Positions 38,011-49,119 of a stretch of DNA of 64,000 bases are shown here, piece by piece; position 1 is the first letter of the stretch; every line of letters starts with the position of its first letter. The DNA is from Selaginella tamariscina (lineage: Eukaryota > Streptophyta > Lycopodiopsida > Selaginellales > Selaginellaceae). The stretch covers positions 441,853 through 505,852 of the forward strand of contig PUQB01000059.1 of assembly GCA_003024785.1 (NCBI GenBank). Direction: 5' to 3'. The notes under the pieces are model-generated. The model worked only from the letters and a program-made list of their open reading frames with translations, was not told where the DNA came from and did not search any database. Made by a program: the position numbers and the translations under genes.

Positions 38011-39330
38011 ATGCAGAGCAACATGATCACATACACATTGCTTCTCCTTGTACTCACGCCCCATGCGTTCTTCCATACAGGTATATGTAGTAGCAGAATA
38101 TGTATTCATAAAATCATTATTAAATTATTAGTTTTCGTTGCAAGAGTTTGTAAATTTATCATGCTGTAAATTCAAATCCTGTATATTACTTAAATACATG
38201 TTATATGCTAATTAATCTAAGGTTAAACTATGCTAATACTTTGTTTTATGCAGATGCTATAGGTGTTAACTATGGTAGAGTGGGAAACAACTTACCGTCG
38301 CCATCCCGAGCAGTAGAGCTTATCAGATCGCTTCCTGGGAATGTAGACAGGGTAAAGATCTTCGATGCAGACCAGGGGTACTTAGGGCATTCTCAAACTC
38401 TGGCTTTAGAATGACGGTTGCAGTTTACAATGACCAAGTTCCAACCTTTGCAAGTAACTCCCAGGAGGCTGCTAACTGGGTTAGATCCAATGTGAAACCA
38501 TGGTCTAATATCGACGTTATCGTGGTTGGCAATGAGAAATTATCAAGTTCCCTAGTCCCTGCCATGAGGTATGTGTATACACAGCCTACATATAGTTTTA
38601 ACTTAAACAATATAACTTTGTATAGAAATGTTAAGAGTGCACTGGACTCCAATAATCTGGGAAACATCAAGGTGACAACTGCTTTAGCATTTGATGTTGT
38701 TGCAAACTCATATCCACCATCAGCAGGATCGTTTAAATCCGACATCAGTTCACTCCTCCAGGTATAAATAAATACTTAAACGCACACACACACACAAACA
38801 CAATTTACTGACTTGTTTGTGGCAGTTCTTGAGTAGCACAGGTTCATTTTTTATGATAAATCTTTACCCATACTTCTCATGGAGAGGGAACAAAGGGAGC
38901 ATATCTCTCGACTATGCATTATTTCAAGGAATGTAAACGTGGATAACAAAAAATACACAAGCTTATTGGATGCCCAACTAGATGCTGTTTATTCCGCACT
39001 CGAACGAGCCGGATATGGGAACTTGAACGTCCAAATCGGTGAAACAGGTATTTTCTCGTGCGTGTATGTGTGTGTATGTATGACCGTGTATATGGGAAAC
39101 CAGGTTGGCCTAATAATGGAGGAGATGGAGCTAACAAGGAGAATGCAAGGAACTATAACACCAGGTTGATTAGGAAGATTAATGGGAATAATGGGACTCC
39201 TAAACGCCCCTCTAATCGCATAACCACGTACATATTCGCCTTGTTTAACGAGAATCAGAAAGGCGGTGACGTTGAGAAGTACTGGGGGCTGCTGAATGCA
39301 GATGGTTCTCCTGTGTATTCCTTGAACTGA
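38011..39330 (+). CDS. GH17 glucan endo-1,3-beta-glucosidase
   Basis: A secreted beta-1,3-glucanase that cuts callose-type glucans in walls or at plasmodesmata. Five exons: 38011-38080, 38254-38568, 38626-38761, 38826-39047, 39104-39330, about 322 residues. Exon 1 encodes a signal peptide (YTLLLLVLTPHAF). The mature protein starts IGVNYGRVGNNLPSP. The acid/base Glu is in VIVVGNEKL and the nucleophile Glu in ETGWPNNGG. The end has the family landmarks NGTPKRP, TYIFALFNENQK and YWGLLNADG. No CBM43/X8 domain or GPI signal follows, which suggests a soluble form. Two frame breaks (around 38413 and 38933) interrupt otherwise good family sequence. Either assembly errors or an early pseudogene; both catalytic residues remain. 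Confidence 0.83.
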
Positions 39331-39597
39331 CAATAACGCCATGTTGTTTAATAAGAGTGATAATCTTTAATAAAACTCATAGATGGTTCTTATGTGTCAA
39401 CAATAAATATCACGTTAGAATATTTACCATAAGAAAAATTCCTATATATGTGACGATAATTGAAGAAGGTTTCATTTTGGATTGGATATATTATTTTGTT
39501 AGTAATTGTCTATTAGTTCCTATTAGTATTATTAATAAATGTGATAATCTTTAATAAAACTCTAATAAATAAACTTATAAATGTATATATCATATAA

Positions 39598-40120
39598 ATA
39601 CATGAAACTCAATAGCTGGGATCAGAGACAAGGTGCAAATAGCAACCAAGTTTGGGATATCCAGCCAGGGTTTAGAGGGGACCTGCATATGTACGAGAGT
39701 GTTGTGAGGAAGCCTTTCGAGACTTGGTATTGACTGCATTGATTTCTATTATCAGCACCGTCCAGATGTTAAAGTTCCAATAGAGATTATGGTATGTAAT
39801 ACACACACATTTACACGCACATACATGTGTGCGAGGTATCTTCTTTAGATATTCGTCGAAGCACATGCTTGTAACTTGAATGGTCACTGTGGACGTGGTT
39901 CCTACTTGCAGGTCAGTACATATGTGTATGTACATGTATATGTGCATTTATACATCTGCATATGTAAGCATATTGATCAAAATGTGGAGTATTATAGGAA
40001 ATTATGTGATATTTCAACAAAGAAAAACTGCACGTCAGGTTAACTTGCACTCGCGTGGCTTCACCACCAAGGGTGATTCAATCCCTGGAACTACACAGCT
40101 TAAGAATCACTCTTGTTGGG
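39598..40120 (+). pseudogene. Aldo-keto reductase pseudogene (plant auxin-induced/AKR13-like)
   Basis: Three fragments align in order with plant aldo-keto reductases. 39610-39792 has KVQIATKFGIS and, after an in-frame stop, FYYQHRPD..VPIEIM. 39849-39911 has IRR and LEWSLWT with a stop between them. 40013-40116 has NCTSG, then LALAWLHHQG, then out of frame DSIPGTTQLKN. Stops and frame changes in each fragment, plus absent N-terminal and middle exons, mark it as dead. The tetrad Lys and Tyr region cannot be fully assembled. It sits just outside the left end of the DNA transposon. Confidence 0.8.
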
Positions 40121-40129
40121 CATAGAGCT

Positions 40130-40351
40130 CAGTATATATATATCCATACATGTTAGTGATATATAAATAATGCTTATCCATTTTAGATTAAAAAAATCAT
40201 ATAACTTATTGACTGATTTTGAACATGAGTCTTTCTTTTGAAGTATATTTTTCTTAAAGATTTTAGAATCATAAGTACTTTAATCTAACACAAGTACAAT
40301 ACAAAAAATGCAAGCACACAGTATAATATATGTGTGTGTGCTGTTGTCATG
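40130..40351. other. Short AT-rich spacer before the transposon end
   Basis: AT-rich sequence with no coding features between the aldo-keto reductase remnant and the left end of the DNA transposon. Confidence 0.6.
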
Positions 40352-40555
40352 GGGCACGGCGAAATTCGAGCGGAGGTCAACGAGCTTGACCTAGATTTCC
40401 GAATATTCTTGAATATTCCGTTGTTCCGTACGATTTGTCTAGATATCCTCGAATATTCTGTACGGAAATTTTTCGTACTGCCAAGTGTACACACAATTGG
40501 ACCTTCCAAAATTTTCAAGAATATTCTAGAAATTCTAGTGCGGCGGCCGCATACA
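40352..40555 (+). repeat. Left terminal inverted repeat
   Basis: Starts GGGGCACGG, then TTCGAGCG, CGAGC, GATTTCCG, TGAATATTCC, TTCCGTAC, and further in AGAATATTCT and GTGCGGCGG. Several GAATATTC palindromes are spaced through it and could be transposase sites. Confidence 0.7.
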
Positions 40556-40707
40556 AAATATGGTAGTATATTTTTGTTGTATTTAAAGAAATATATGTTA
40601 AATTACTTAAAAATATGCTAAATAAAATTACCATTAAAATTTATATTGAAAATTAAGTTTGAAATAACAAATATAAAACCGAAGCTGTTGAAAACAAACC
40701 AAACACA

Positions 40708-43700
40708 CTAAATAGATGGTGGAGGATGGAGGTTCCTTGGTAGCATCAATAAAGAACTTAGTTCACGGGGTGCAAGTGTACGACGTTGCAAATGCTTGAC
40801 AACTCGAGGATCAGCTCCCAGTACACGCTTGTAAACAAAATACATATGTTTGCAAGGCACCCACTGACGACCATTGCAGAACTCCGAGCATGAACAAGAT
40901 GGTGCGCTACAAATGACAACCCAAGCAGATGTATGGTCGTTGTCACATACTCTGAAGCGAATGCATGTTGGAGGATCAACCACGTCAACTTCTGCGACAT
41001 ATGCTCCCAACGTCAAACATGCTTCAAAACTTACCTGTTGTTTCTTAGACATCCCTAAAGGTGTTCTTGTTGCACGACCACTTGCAGGAACAGGAGGTCC
41101 ACGAAATTGTGCAGGGGGTGTTGAAAATCCAGTGACTCCAACAGGAACTGAAGGAACATGAGGTGTTGAAAAACCTGGCACTCCTGCATGAGCTGAAGGA
41201 AGCCCAGCTAGCATAAAACCTGATCTTGCCAGATCATTGATCTCCATTGCTATCAGCTTCGTGCCCACTTGAACTTTCCAAACCGAGGTAGAAGCTGGCG
41301 GAGAAACAATAGTTGGTCTTGGATGTCTGTTGCAAAGCATGTTTGTTGGACAAAAAACATCATTTGTGAGCGAAAGCATTCTTCACCAGTTTCTTTGTCA
41401 TTGTATCTGATCCTTCCAAAAAAACAAGGAGCAGCCACTCGATTACCACTAGGACTGATCTTTTTGTCACAAGCACTCCACTGACCTCCTGAAGAGGGAA
41501 AGCCTGCCAGACATTTCACAGAACTTCTTTCACCACATCTTCTAATCGCCCATTGTCCAGGTGTAACATCTTGTTCTTCAACCAGAACATATTCTTCATG
41601 TTCTTCTGCAAGTTGAAAATCCAATCGTCGCTTCCGTCTACACTGTGTTGGAATAACCTGTTCACTATAGAAGATGTCCGGTCGGTGGGATCGTTCAGCC
41701 TCTGACCCCATATTTCTTTGCACAGTGCGATGTTCAACATTCGTGGCAGCCACAAAAGCAGTATCCTGCATGCTTGATGGAGCAACATCTTCAACTAAGT
41801 CGATGATAACCTTTGCTGTAGGTGTTGTTGAGTTAGCATTTGACATTCTTCTCTCGAACCTTGCTGAGAGCTCCTCTGAAGTCGGCCCGGAACCACTATA
41901 CCTTCCATCTCTAAAAGCCTTCACAAGAGCACATTGTCGCACTGATTCAGTCAGGTCGTGGATTGTAGCTTGGTACAATGAAATGTATTTTGAATCTCTA
42001 GCCCTCCTCCATCTTCCGTGAACAGACTCCGACTGGTTTGTCATGGGCACAACCCTTGCAGCATTCTCCGGCATGCTTTCAAGAACAACATTTGAAATAT
42101 GATTCTTCTGTCTTTCCCACCATGAAAACCACGTCTGCATAACTCCAACATCCTTCACATTTTCATTCCAAAAGCGGAAAAGATTATTTTCAATTTCTTC
42201 ACGATCAGTTGTTGATGTGGCTGTTGGCCATGATCTCAAAAGTTGAAGATGTTGTTGTTGATGTTCAAGAGGGACCCACTTCCTTGTCACACGTTGTATG
42301 GCTTGTTCATAGTGAAAGATACAGCTCCGTTCACGTCCAGGAATTTCTTGGCCATTAAAGAACACATTCCTAATTGCTTGCCAGATCGCTCCTGCTTCAT
42401 CGGACATAAACCCAGCGAACTGCACATTGTAGATTCCCTTCTCGGAACAGACATCCAACATAGCACGAAAAAACTTCTCCACAGCTCCAGCCGTTTGTCT
42501 CTTCATGTCACCATAAGCAATGGTGGATAATCGGCGCACACTATAAAATAATCAAAGAGTTAAGCAAACAACAAAAAGATAACATCTTACTTTGGGTCGT
42601 AAACATGCAATGCCAGAGTGATCCACTTATCAACAACACGGTGTGTGTGATCAAGTAGAACCCAACTCTTCTGCAAAGGGCCAAGAGGAGGTTGGCACAT
42701 CCTTACATAATCGATTCCAGAACCTGGCCCTGAAACCGTCATCTTAAAAACTAATGCCTGGTCGTCTGAACCACGGAAATTCATCCCAGGATAGTGAATC
42801 ACGTGGATGAATGGGATAGACAACCTTCGTTTCAGCTCCAATAATCCATCAATATTCTCTGGCATTTCAGCAGCAGTTCTCTTTGCGGACGCTACCCATT
42901 GACGAACTCTGCATCAAAGGTATTATCAAAGAATGCTCAGCACAAAGTAAAACTCTAATTGTACCTTCGATTGTTTGATAATGGTTGCAAATGATCCATG
43001 AGCTTATCCCAACTTCCAGGCTCAGAATTATCTAATAGAAAACCAAAGATAGCATCTTTACATGCTGCCATTTCGATGACTCTTGGACTAGCTCTGGGAG
43101 TTCTTTCTGTTGCATTCTGGACCGCCATATGCATTTCTTCTTTGTTCGATGCAGAAACACCATCACCCACTGGATGTGAATGTTTTCCCTGGTGGATAAA
43201 CAATCTAGTCTTGGTTATGTCGTCTGGGAAAACGCAAAACGCCACAGCATGACAAACTTCAAGGCACAATGGATTTTCTTTACAGAAAAAACATGTCAAT
43301 CCTTTTGCCAGTTTGTCGATTGAAGGTGGGGAAACAATACATCCTTTCCATTTAGTGCAGTTCGGAAATCCTGCCTTAGAAGCAGGGCAGTCCGGGTTGA
43401 TACAGCAAAGGCTCCCAACACATTTGCTCCTGGACACCCTCGCTTGAAAATTCCAGTTGCTGGTCGTTCCTGCTGTCCAGGTATGTCCATCCTCTTTCCG
43501 ATTCATTCCTTTGTATTTGTATTCGGAAGGAGGGAGCTCAAAAATGACATCCCCATCATACGCAATAGGCAATTCATTTGTATGAATGATCGTGGAACCC
43601 TCGATAAGAATTCTTCCCTTTTTGCAGGTATTAGAAGTGAAAAGGTTCTTCAACGTTGAGTATTCAGAGTCAGAAGCAACGACAAGCTTAAACAATGGTC

Positions 43701-43926
43701 CTTCATCCGGTAACAAAACATATCCTGGATTATCCTTCCCTCCAGCATCTTGGTCCTCGTTTATTTCGATCTGTAAAGCAGATTGCCCATGAAGAAGTTT
43801 AAAAAGACGAACACTTTGCCAATCAAAAATGCCAAAGAACGTTCTAATCTGATTAGTAAGAATGATTCCAACACCATCTATCACAGGAACATCGTGATCC
43901 AAATTGCCGTAAACAATCCTGGCCAT
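40708..43926 (-). CDS. Mutator-like (MULE) transposase with SWIM zinc finger
   Basis: Three exons: 43926-42965, 42908-42591 and 42540-40708, about 1,037 residues. I chose the ATG at 43926 (MARIVYGNLDHD). Residues ~165-255 hold a Cys/His cluster (CVGSLCCINPDC..C..C, then HSHPVG), resembling the WRKY/GCM1-type DNA-binding fingers of MULEs. The DDE-type core follows: a first Asp in LLDHTHRVVDKW (~410), a second in GFMSDEAGAIWQAI (~472) and a candidate Glu near WWERQKNH. Near residue 975 a SWIM finger reads CSCSEFCNGRQWVPCKHMYF. Around 41260-41380 two frames overlap: coding signal passes from FVQQTCFATDIQDQ in one to KVQVGTKLIAMEIN in the other, so a single-base indel or a frameshift joins them. 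Otherwise open, suggesting recent activity. Confidence 0.82.
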
Positions 43927-44599
43927 TTTGCAAGCAGTTACCACAAACGTGACAGAAAAACAGCATTACTTAATCATCTTTTGGTAAATATCGGATATTA
44001 CCATTTCAAAAATTCACAATCATGACTCAACGTGGGCGAATATTTAATTCAAGGAAACGTATAGATCTTAGATGCTAATATAGTATAGCACTTCACGTAG
44101 AGATAGAGCAATCTTTATTGTCTTTTAAATAAATGTGTGTCTAATCTACATTCATCTGACATATTTATTTATGACTTGTTTATATTCTGTTAATTTATTT
44201 ATTATAATTATATAGTTATTTGATCCAGTATTTTATCAAATGTAGATGTTGATTAATACTTGCTCCGCTACCAATTGTCAATTATAAATACATATTTTTA
44301 CACGAATATTTATTTAATTATATAATAATATGTTTTTTTAACATACAAATTTTTACTTAAATATGTGTTTGTATTTGTATCCTTTTATATAGTATGTTAT
44401 TTATCGTAAGTATTATATATACTGTTGTATGGTTTAATTAAACACAGTTTTATAGTTAAGGGTCAAAGGGTTAAGTGTTAGATTTTAGGGTAAAGGTTCA
44501 GGACTACCCATTCTTCTTCTCCATTCTCCATTGTTGAGAGAGGGCACTTTTGTTCTTTTTTTTGCGGCGACAAGAGGCTAGTGTGAGCGTCACGGCGAC
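43927..44599. promoter_or_regulatory. Shared divergent promoter region of the transposon
   Basis: About 670 bp of AT-rich DNA separates the start codons or leaders of the two oppositely transcribed genes. A GGGTTAAG/TTTTAGGG stretch lies near 44460-44500. This arrangement would allow joint expression. No start site can be placed. Confidence 0.5.
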
Positions 44600-44730
44600 A
44601 TGGCTACAGGTAAAATCTTATATATGTGTATAGTAATTTCTGTGAATGTATGTGCAAATTCAGTAGGATTTCTTTGTATTCACAAACGCACGCGCGTGTG
44701 CACACACACACACACCTCCGACGCATGAGT

Positions 44731-44823
44731 TATTGCCGATTTCGGCAAACACACACACACACACACACATTTCCTGCCAATTCGGGCAGGAAATCCGTGT
44801 TGTGTGTGTGTGTGTGTGTGTGT
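44731..44823. repeat. Two nested-style hairpins in the leader intron
   Basis: TTGCCGA-TTT-CGGCAA at 44731-44746 and ATTTCCTGCC-AATTCG-GGCAGGAAAT at about 44769-44794 are perfect inverted repeats. The second is flanked by an outer (CA)n arm on the left and a (GT)n arm on the right, which extend the stem. Confidence 0.8.
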
Positions 44824-44938
44824 TTTTGCGCACACACATAAATAACATTTTACACACGTATGATTATACAACATTAGACTTGTATACATGTGTGTGTGTA
44901 TATAAATAAATATATTTAAATACATACTTAAAAAGACT

Positions 44939-44965
<27 letters not shown>
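44939..44965. repeat. (TA)n microsatellite
   Basis: About 13 TA units in the leader intron. Confidence 0.9.
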
Positions 44966-44977
<12 letters not shown>

Positions 44978-45306
44978 AAGTATATGAATTTAAGACTTGT
45001 ATATATGAGATGATGCTTTTTCGTCTGTATATACATGTGAAGAGATATGAATATACCCATATTCTCTCACACAGACACATCACAAAACACAAACAACATT
45101 GCACACACACACACATAATCAACATTACACACATACACAAGGAACATTATATAGTGAGCACACACACAAACAACATTACACGTATAAATATGTGTGTGTG
45201 TGCGTGTGTGTCTATATATATTGATAGGTATACATATATAGTAAATGTGTGTCCATAAATTAAAACAACTCACACACACACACTTATCAGTTGTTGTAAT
45301 TGCAGA

Positions 45307-48300
45307 ATGAGACAAAGGCAGAGTAAGAGACTACGAGATAAATACAAGACTTTGACACTTCAAGAACATATCGTCCAAGAAGCTCTTGCAGATATGGCTC
45401 CAAAACCTCGTGGCAAGAAAGGAGGCCGAGGCGCCAAGCAACAACTGCAACACAAAGAGATGCCGACGAACAATGAACCTGTGGATAGTTCGCAAGTCAT
45501 TGATGAACATACTGTGGTGAGTGAATGGATGCCTAGAAATAGGGAGATTGCAGGAAGCTCTGCAGAACACGGTAATGCAGAGGAAGTACCGGATATTGAT
45601 CTTGGTAGTAAAATGTTCAATAAGAAGAGGAAACTGGATGCTCCTGAGGATGTTGCCGAATCATATGCAATTCCGGAGCGGCTGACACTTGAGGCTCCAT
45701 CCAAGCTTCTTCGGGATCTTGTTATTCGGTATGACACAGATATTGACACATCGCTACAAGGACGAGACCACTACGTTCCAGTTGAGCTTGGTGAGCCTCC
45801 GCGTATCCCGGTTCACAGGTTGCTCCCACACCAACGTTTGAGGAATGTCACTAAGGACGGCGTGAAAGACCTTGTTGGATGGATTAGAGCTGAAGGATTT
45901 TACCAGGAGACGTCAGTGTTCACCTTATCTTTCGGACCACAGCTGAGTGCAGACGAACGCCGAAGTTGGAATGAGTCAGAAGCACAGGTCGATAGAGAGT
46001 TTGAAGCGGATTTGCATAAGCCAGCATTTTCTGCATGGTATCGATTTCTGAAAGATGCAAAGTTTCTGGTGTGGGATGGGAATCATCGTCGGGTTGCTTT
46101 GAACACTTTGCTTGCTGAAGAGCCAGGTTTGAAATGGACTTTGCGTGTACGTGCAACACTCATAGCATCCACAGTGCAAGAGGAGAAGAGACTAATCGCT
46201 GCTTGCAATCGGTTGAATGAGTAAGTGACTTGTTTGTTTCATTATTTAAATACTAAATAAATGTTGTTTTGTTTTGCAGAGCAACTGCTCGTGTGGTTCC
46301 TACAACAATCATTCACACCTTGCAGTTCTTACGGAATTGTTGTGTGAAGTCTGCAGATCTTTCTACCGATCATGTTCTTCGCGGGATGCCGGAGGAAGAT
46401 AGAAAAGCTGTGGAAGTGTGGAGATCGAACAGAAAAGAAGACGTTTGGTACGAGTATCCAAAGACGACATTGGTGAAGATTTTTTGGGAGGTAATCTTTT
46501 CTTCTTCTTTTGACTGTTTTTTGATTTTCGGTTTCTTTTGCAGAATCAACTGAAGCGACAAATCGCTACAAAACTTGCGAACAGAAAACCAAACCAGACA
46601 GAATCTCAGATCCTCTCCAGCGTTTACAAGACATTCACAGTTCGGATGAACAAATTCCTCACCATTGCTGATCCGGCGGTCGGTGAAGATTGGTTCAAGG
46701 CGATCACAGATATCACTATCAAACCATCAACGAAGCAAATAACTCTGGAGAAGCTTCAAATGCTCGCGAAGTCCCAGCTTCCTTCCAACGTCAAGGTTGA
46801 TATCCTTGGAAAGCTTGTGCACATTCAAGAACGTGGCGTTCTTGAGAAGCTGGTGAACATGACGGAGAAAGACAAGAAGGAAGGTGTCACCGGCTGGCCT
46901 GACAAGGACTTCATCAAGTTTTTGCACATCTTTACTTACTGGTTCCAGGTAATTTAATATTTATATTTTTCATTTTTATTCGTTTTATCGTGCCAGGTCG
47001 CGAGGCAGCTAAAGAGCTTTTGGTCGAGCATGTAGAGGAGTTCATGACATGGTATATGAAGATGCACAATGAAATTAAGTTGGATATGTACCAGAACATG
47101 CTCGAGAACAAGGAGTTCGGTGCGACAATTCCACCTCCTCGACTATTTGAGCTGGAAAAATCTGCAAAAAGAATGGCATTCAGGCAAGTTTTTTTTTTGT
47201 TTCTTTACAGATTTTTATCTATTTTTACAGGTTTTTAAAATGGAAGAACGATGCACTCCCTGAAGATTTCAAAGAGTGGATGGATGTTACCAAGGATTCT
47301 AGCATGTGGAGCCGGTTGTTACGTGATATCAGTGATTACGAAGTGGAACACTGTCCTTTCTGGCTGGATTTCCTTCCTGGTGACTGTCCCGAATGGGAGA
47401 TGGCCAGCTATAAGATACACAAGGATGATCGGCGAGAGCTATTATGGAAGAACGACAATGCTGCAAGGAAGCTCCATGTGAAGATGGATATCAGGTATGC
47501 TAGATCGGCGAGCAAGGTCAGCAAGGGACAAGCTTCTTCTTCAGCCCCATCCTTCATCTCGGCTGGATTGGAAGAAGATGATATGTTGAGGATGGTGATG
47601 CCTGAGAAGGGAAATGGAAGCTGGGAAATCATTCATGCAGATTCAGAGAACCTTGCAGTCCAGTACTTCAAAGCCGGAAGGCCTTTTCCGTCAGGATTGA
47701 AGGAGCTTGAGGATTGGATCGTGAGTCACAAGTCAAGTTGGACTATTCATGTGTTTGGTGCGAAGCCTCCACCAAAATGCATCCAGGGAGCTGTTGATCT
47801 CGTTGTCATCGACCCGCCTACCGGATGCGTTGCTGAGGCAGGCGGGATGGTGGATCAATACACGAAGTTCTCGGATGCTTTGCTGAAGAACTTGGTGAAC
47901 CTTGCTTTCGGGATATTAGACAGAGCTGGCCATGTGGTAGTGTTTGTGCTACCGGATGATGTTCTAGCTTTGAAGAACACTGCAGAAACTTGCAAGCTAA
48001 AGTTTCTGCAGATGAGTTATGTGCACACGACAAAGTCATGGGGATACCGTTTCTCTAGAAAGGTAATTCTTCTTTTTGAGAATGTCATTTTTTAATGTTT
48101 ATTTTTTCAGGAAAGCATCATTGCCATGTGTATTTTTGGTTCCCCCTACTCTAAGGTTGCCAAGAACAAGGAGATCTTGGACACTCGCTACACTCTTCTT
48201 TTTGATGAGCCAGAAGATTTCCAGCTCCCATGGTATAATGTTGTTTGTTATTTCTCATGTTCTAATATTGTAACTTTCAGGATTTCAATTGGCCCGAAAT

Positions 48301-48935
48301 CTCCCAAGTTGTTTGCGATGCTAGTGGAGAAGCTCACAAAGCCTGGTGGAACTGTTGTGGATCTAACAGTGGGAACCGGTGCTAGTATTCTTGCAGCTTT
48401 TCACACAGGGAGACATGGTTATGGAATCGACATCAACAAGGATCTGGTTTTAGCAGCCAGAGATGTCTTCAGGAAGGTCATTCCAAGTGTTACAGCAGCT
48501 GAAGGTGGTGGGGATGATCAAGTTGTTTCCATGATTACTCCTTTTGATGAGTGGAAGAGGGCCATGGAAACAGAAGCACAGGATTTGCCTTTGGCTAGCG
48601 ACAACGATGGAGACCAGGATCCGCCTTCTCGAAACGACAAGGATGTTGTTACGGAGAAGTCCGTGGAGCACAACGACGAGTCATCAGATGAGTCAGCAGA
48701 AGAGAGATCATACGAGTCATCAGATGATGAGTGAGATTTGTTTTATCATTTCTTTGGTTTTAAACTTTAATATGTTTTCAGTATTGTTCTACCAGACTAC
48801 GCTAATCAGATGGCAAAGAAAATGGTTGAAGAGTTCGAAGTTTACGACAGACAGATTTTGGAGAAACGTTCACGACACCGTAACAATGCATTCATTAACG
48901 ACGAGGCACTGGCTGGTGGAAACGAGTCTTCATGA
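45307..48935 (+). CDS. ParB-like domain fused to beta-class N4-C/N6-A DNA methyltransferase
   Basis: Eight exons: 45307-46220, 46280-46490, 46544-46948, 46997-47183, 47231-48062, 48111-48232, 48281-48730, 48782-48935, ~1,091 residues. The basic N-terminus (MRQRQSKRLRDK, KPRGKKGGRGAK) could serve nuclear import. Residues ~155-305 form a ParB-like domain (IPVHRLLPHQRL, GWIRAEGFYQET, FLVWDGNHRRVALN). A helical middle region follows. The methyltransferase has catalytic motif IV, VDLVVIDPPTG (~765), before the S-adenosylmethionine motif X/I, KPGGTVVDLTVGTGAS (~917): the beta-class order of amino methyltransferases. The usual DPPY/W is DPPT and DPFxGSG is DLTVGTG. An acidic Ser/Asp/Glu tail precedes the last exon. 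Intron 4 uses a GC donor (CAG|GCAAGT). The exon 3/4 join is off by one base, probably a lost G. ParB-methyltransferase pairs are typical of phages and mobile DNA in bacteria. Target base is unknown. Confidence 0.85.
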
Positions 48936-49119
48936 TTGAGTTATGTTTTTATTGTAATTTTTATTTAGTTTGATGCGGTATTTATATAAAAATATAATTA
49001 TAGTTATAAATATAAATATTAAAATAAAAACATAAATATAAATATAAAATATAAATATATATGTCAGATTAACCCCCAAATTTGTGAAACTTTGACACAT
49101 TACCGTGCCGCCATGATTG

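Larger units (their letters stand above)
44600..45306 (+). promoter_or_regulatory. Methyltransferase leader exon end, minimal uORF and leader intron
   Basis: CTACAG|GTAAAA at 44609/44610 is a good donor and ATTGCAG at 45304 a good acceptor. Splicing them makes the upstream ATG at 44600 read four codons (M-A-T-E) and stop, overlapping the main ATG at 45307. The ~695-bp intron is full of CA/GT and TA repeats, in contrast with the tiny coding introns of this gene. Confidence 0.5.

Noticed and set aside
41674-42530. Plus-strand frames of 95-115 codons
   Set aside because: Shadows of the minus-strand transposase.
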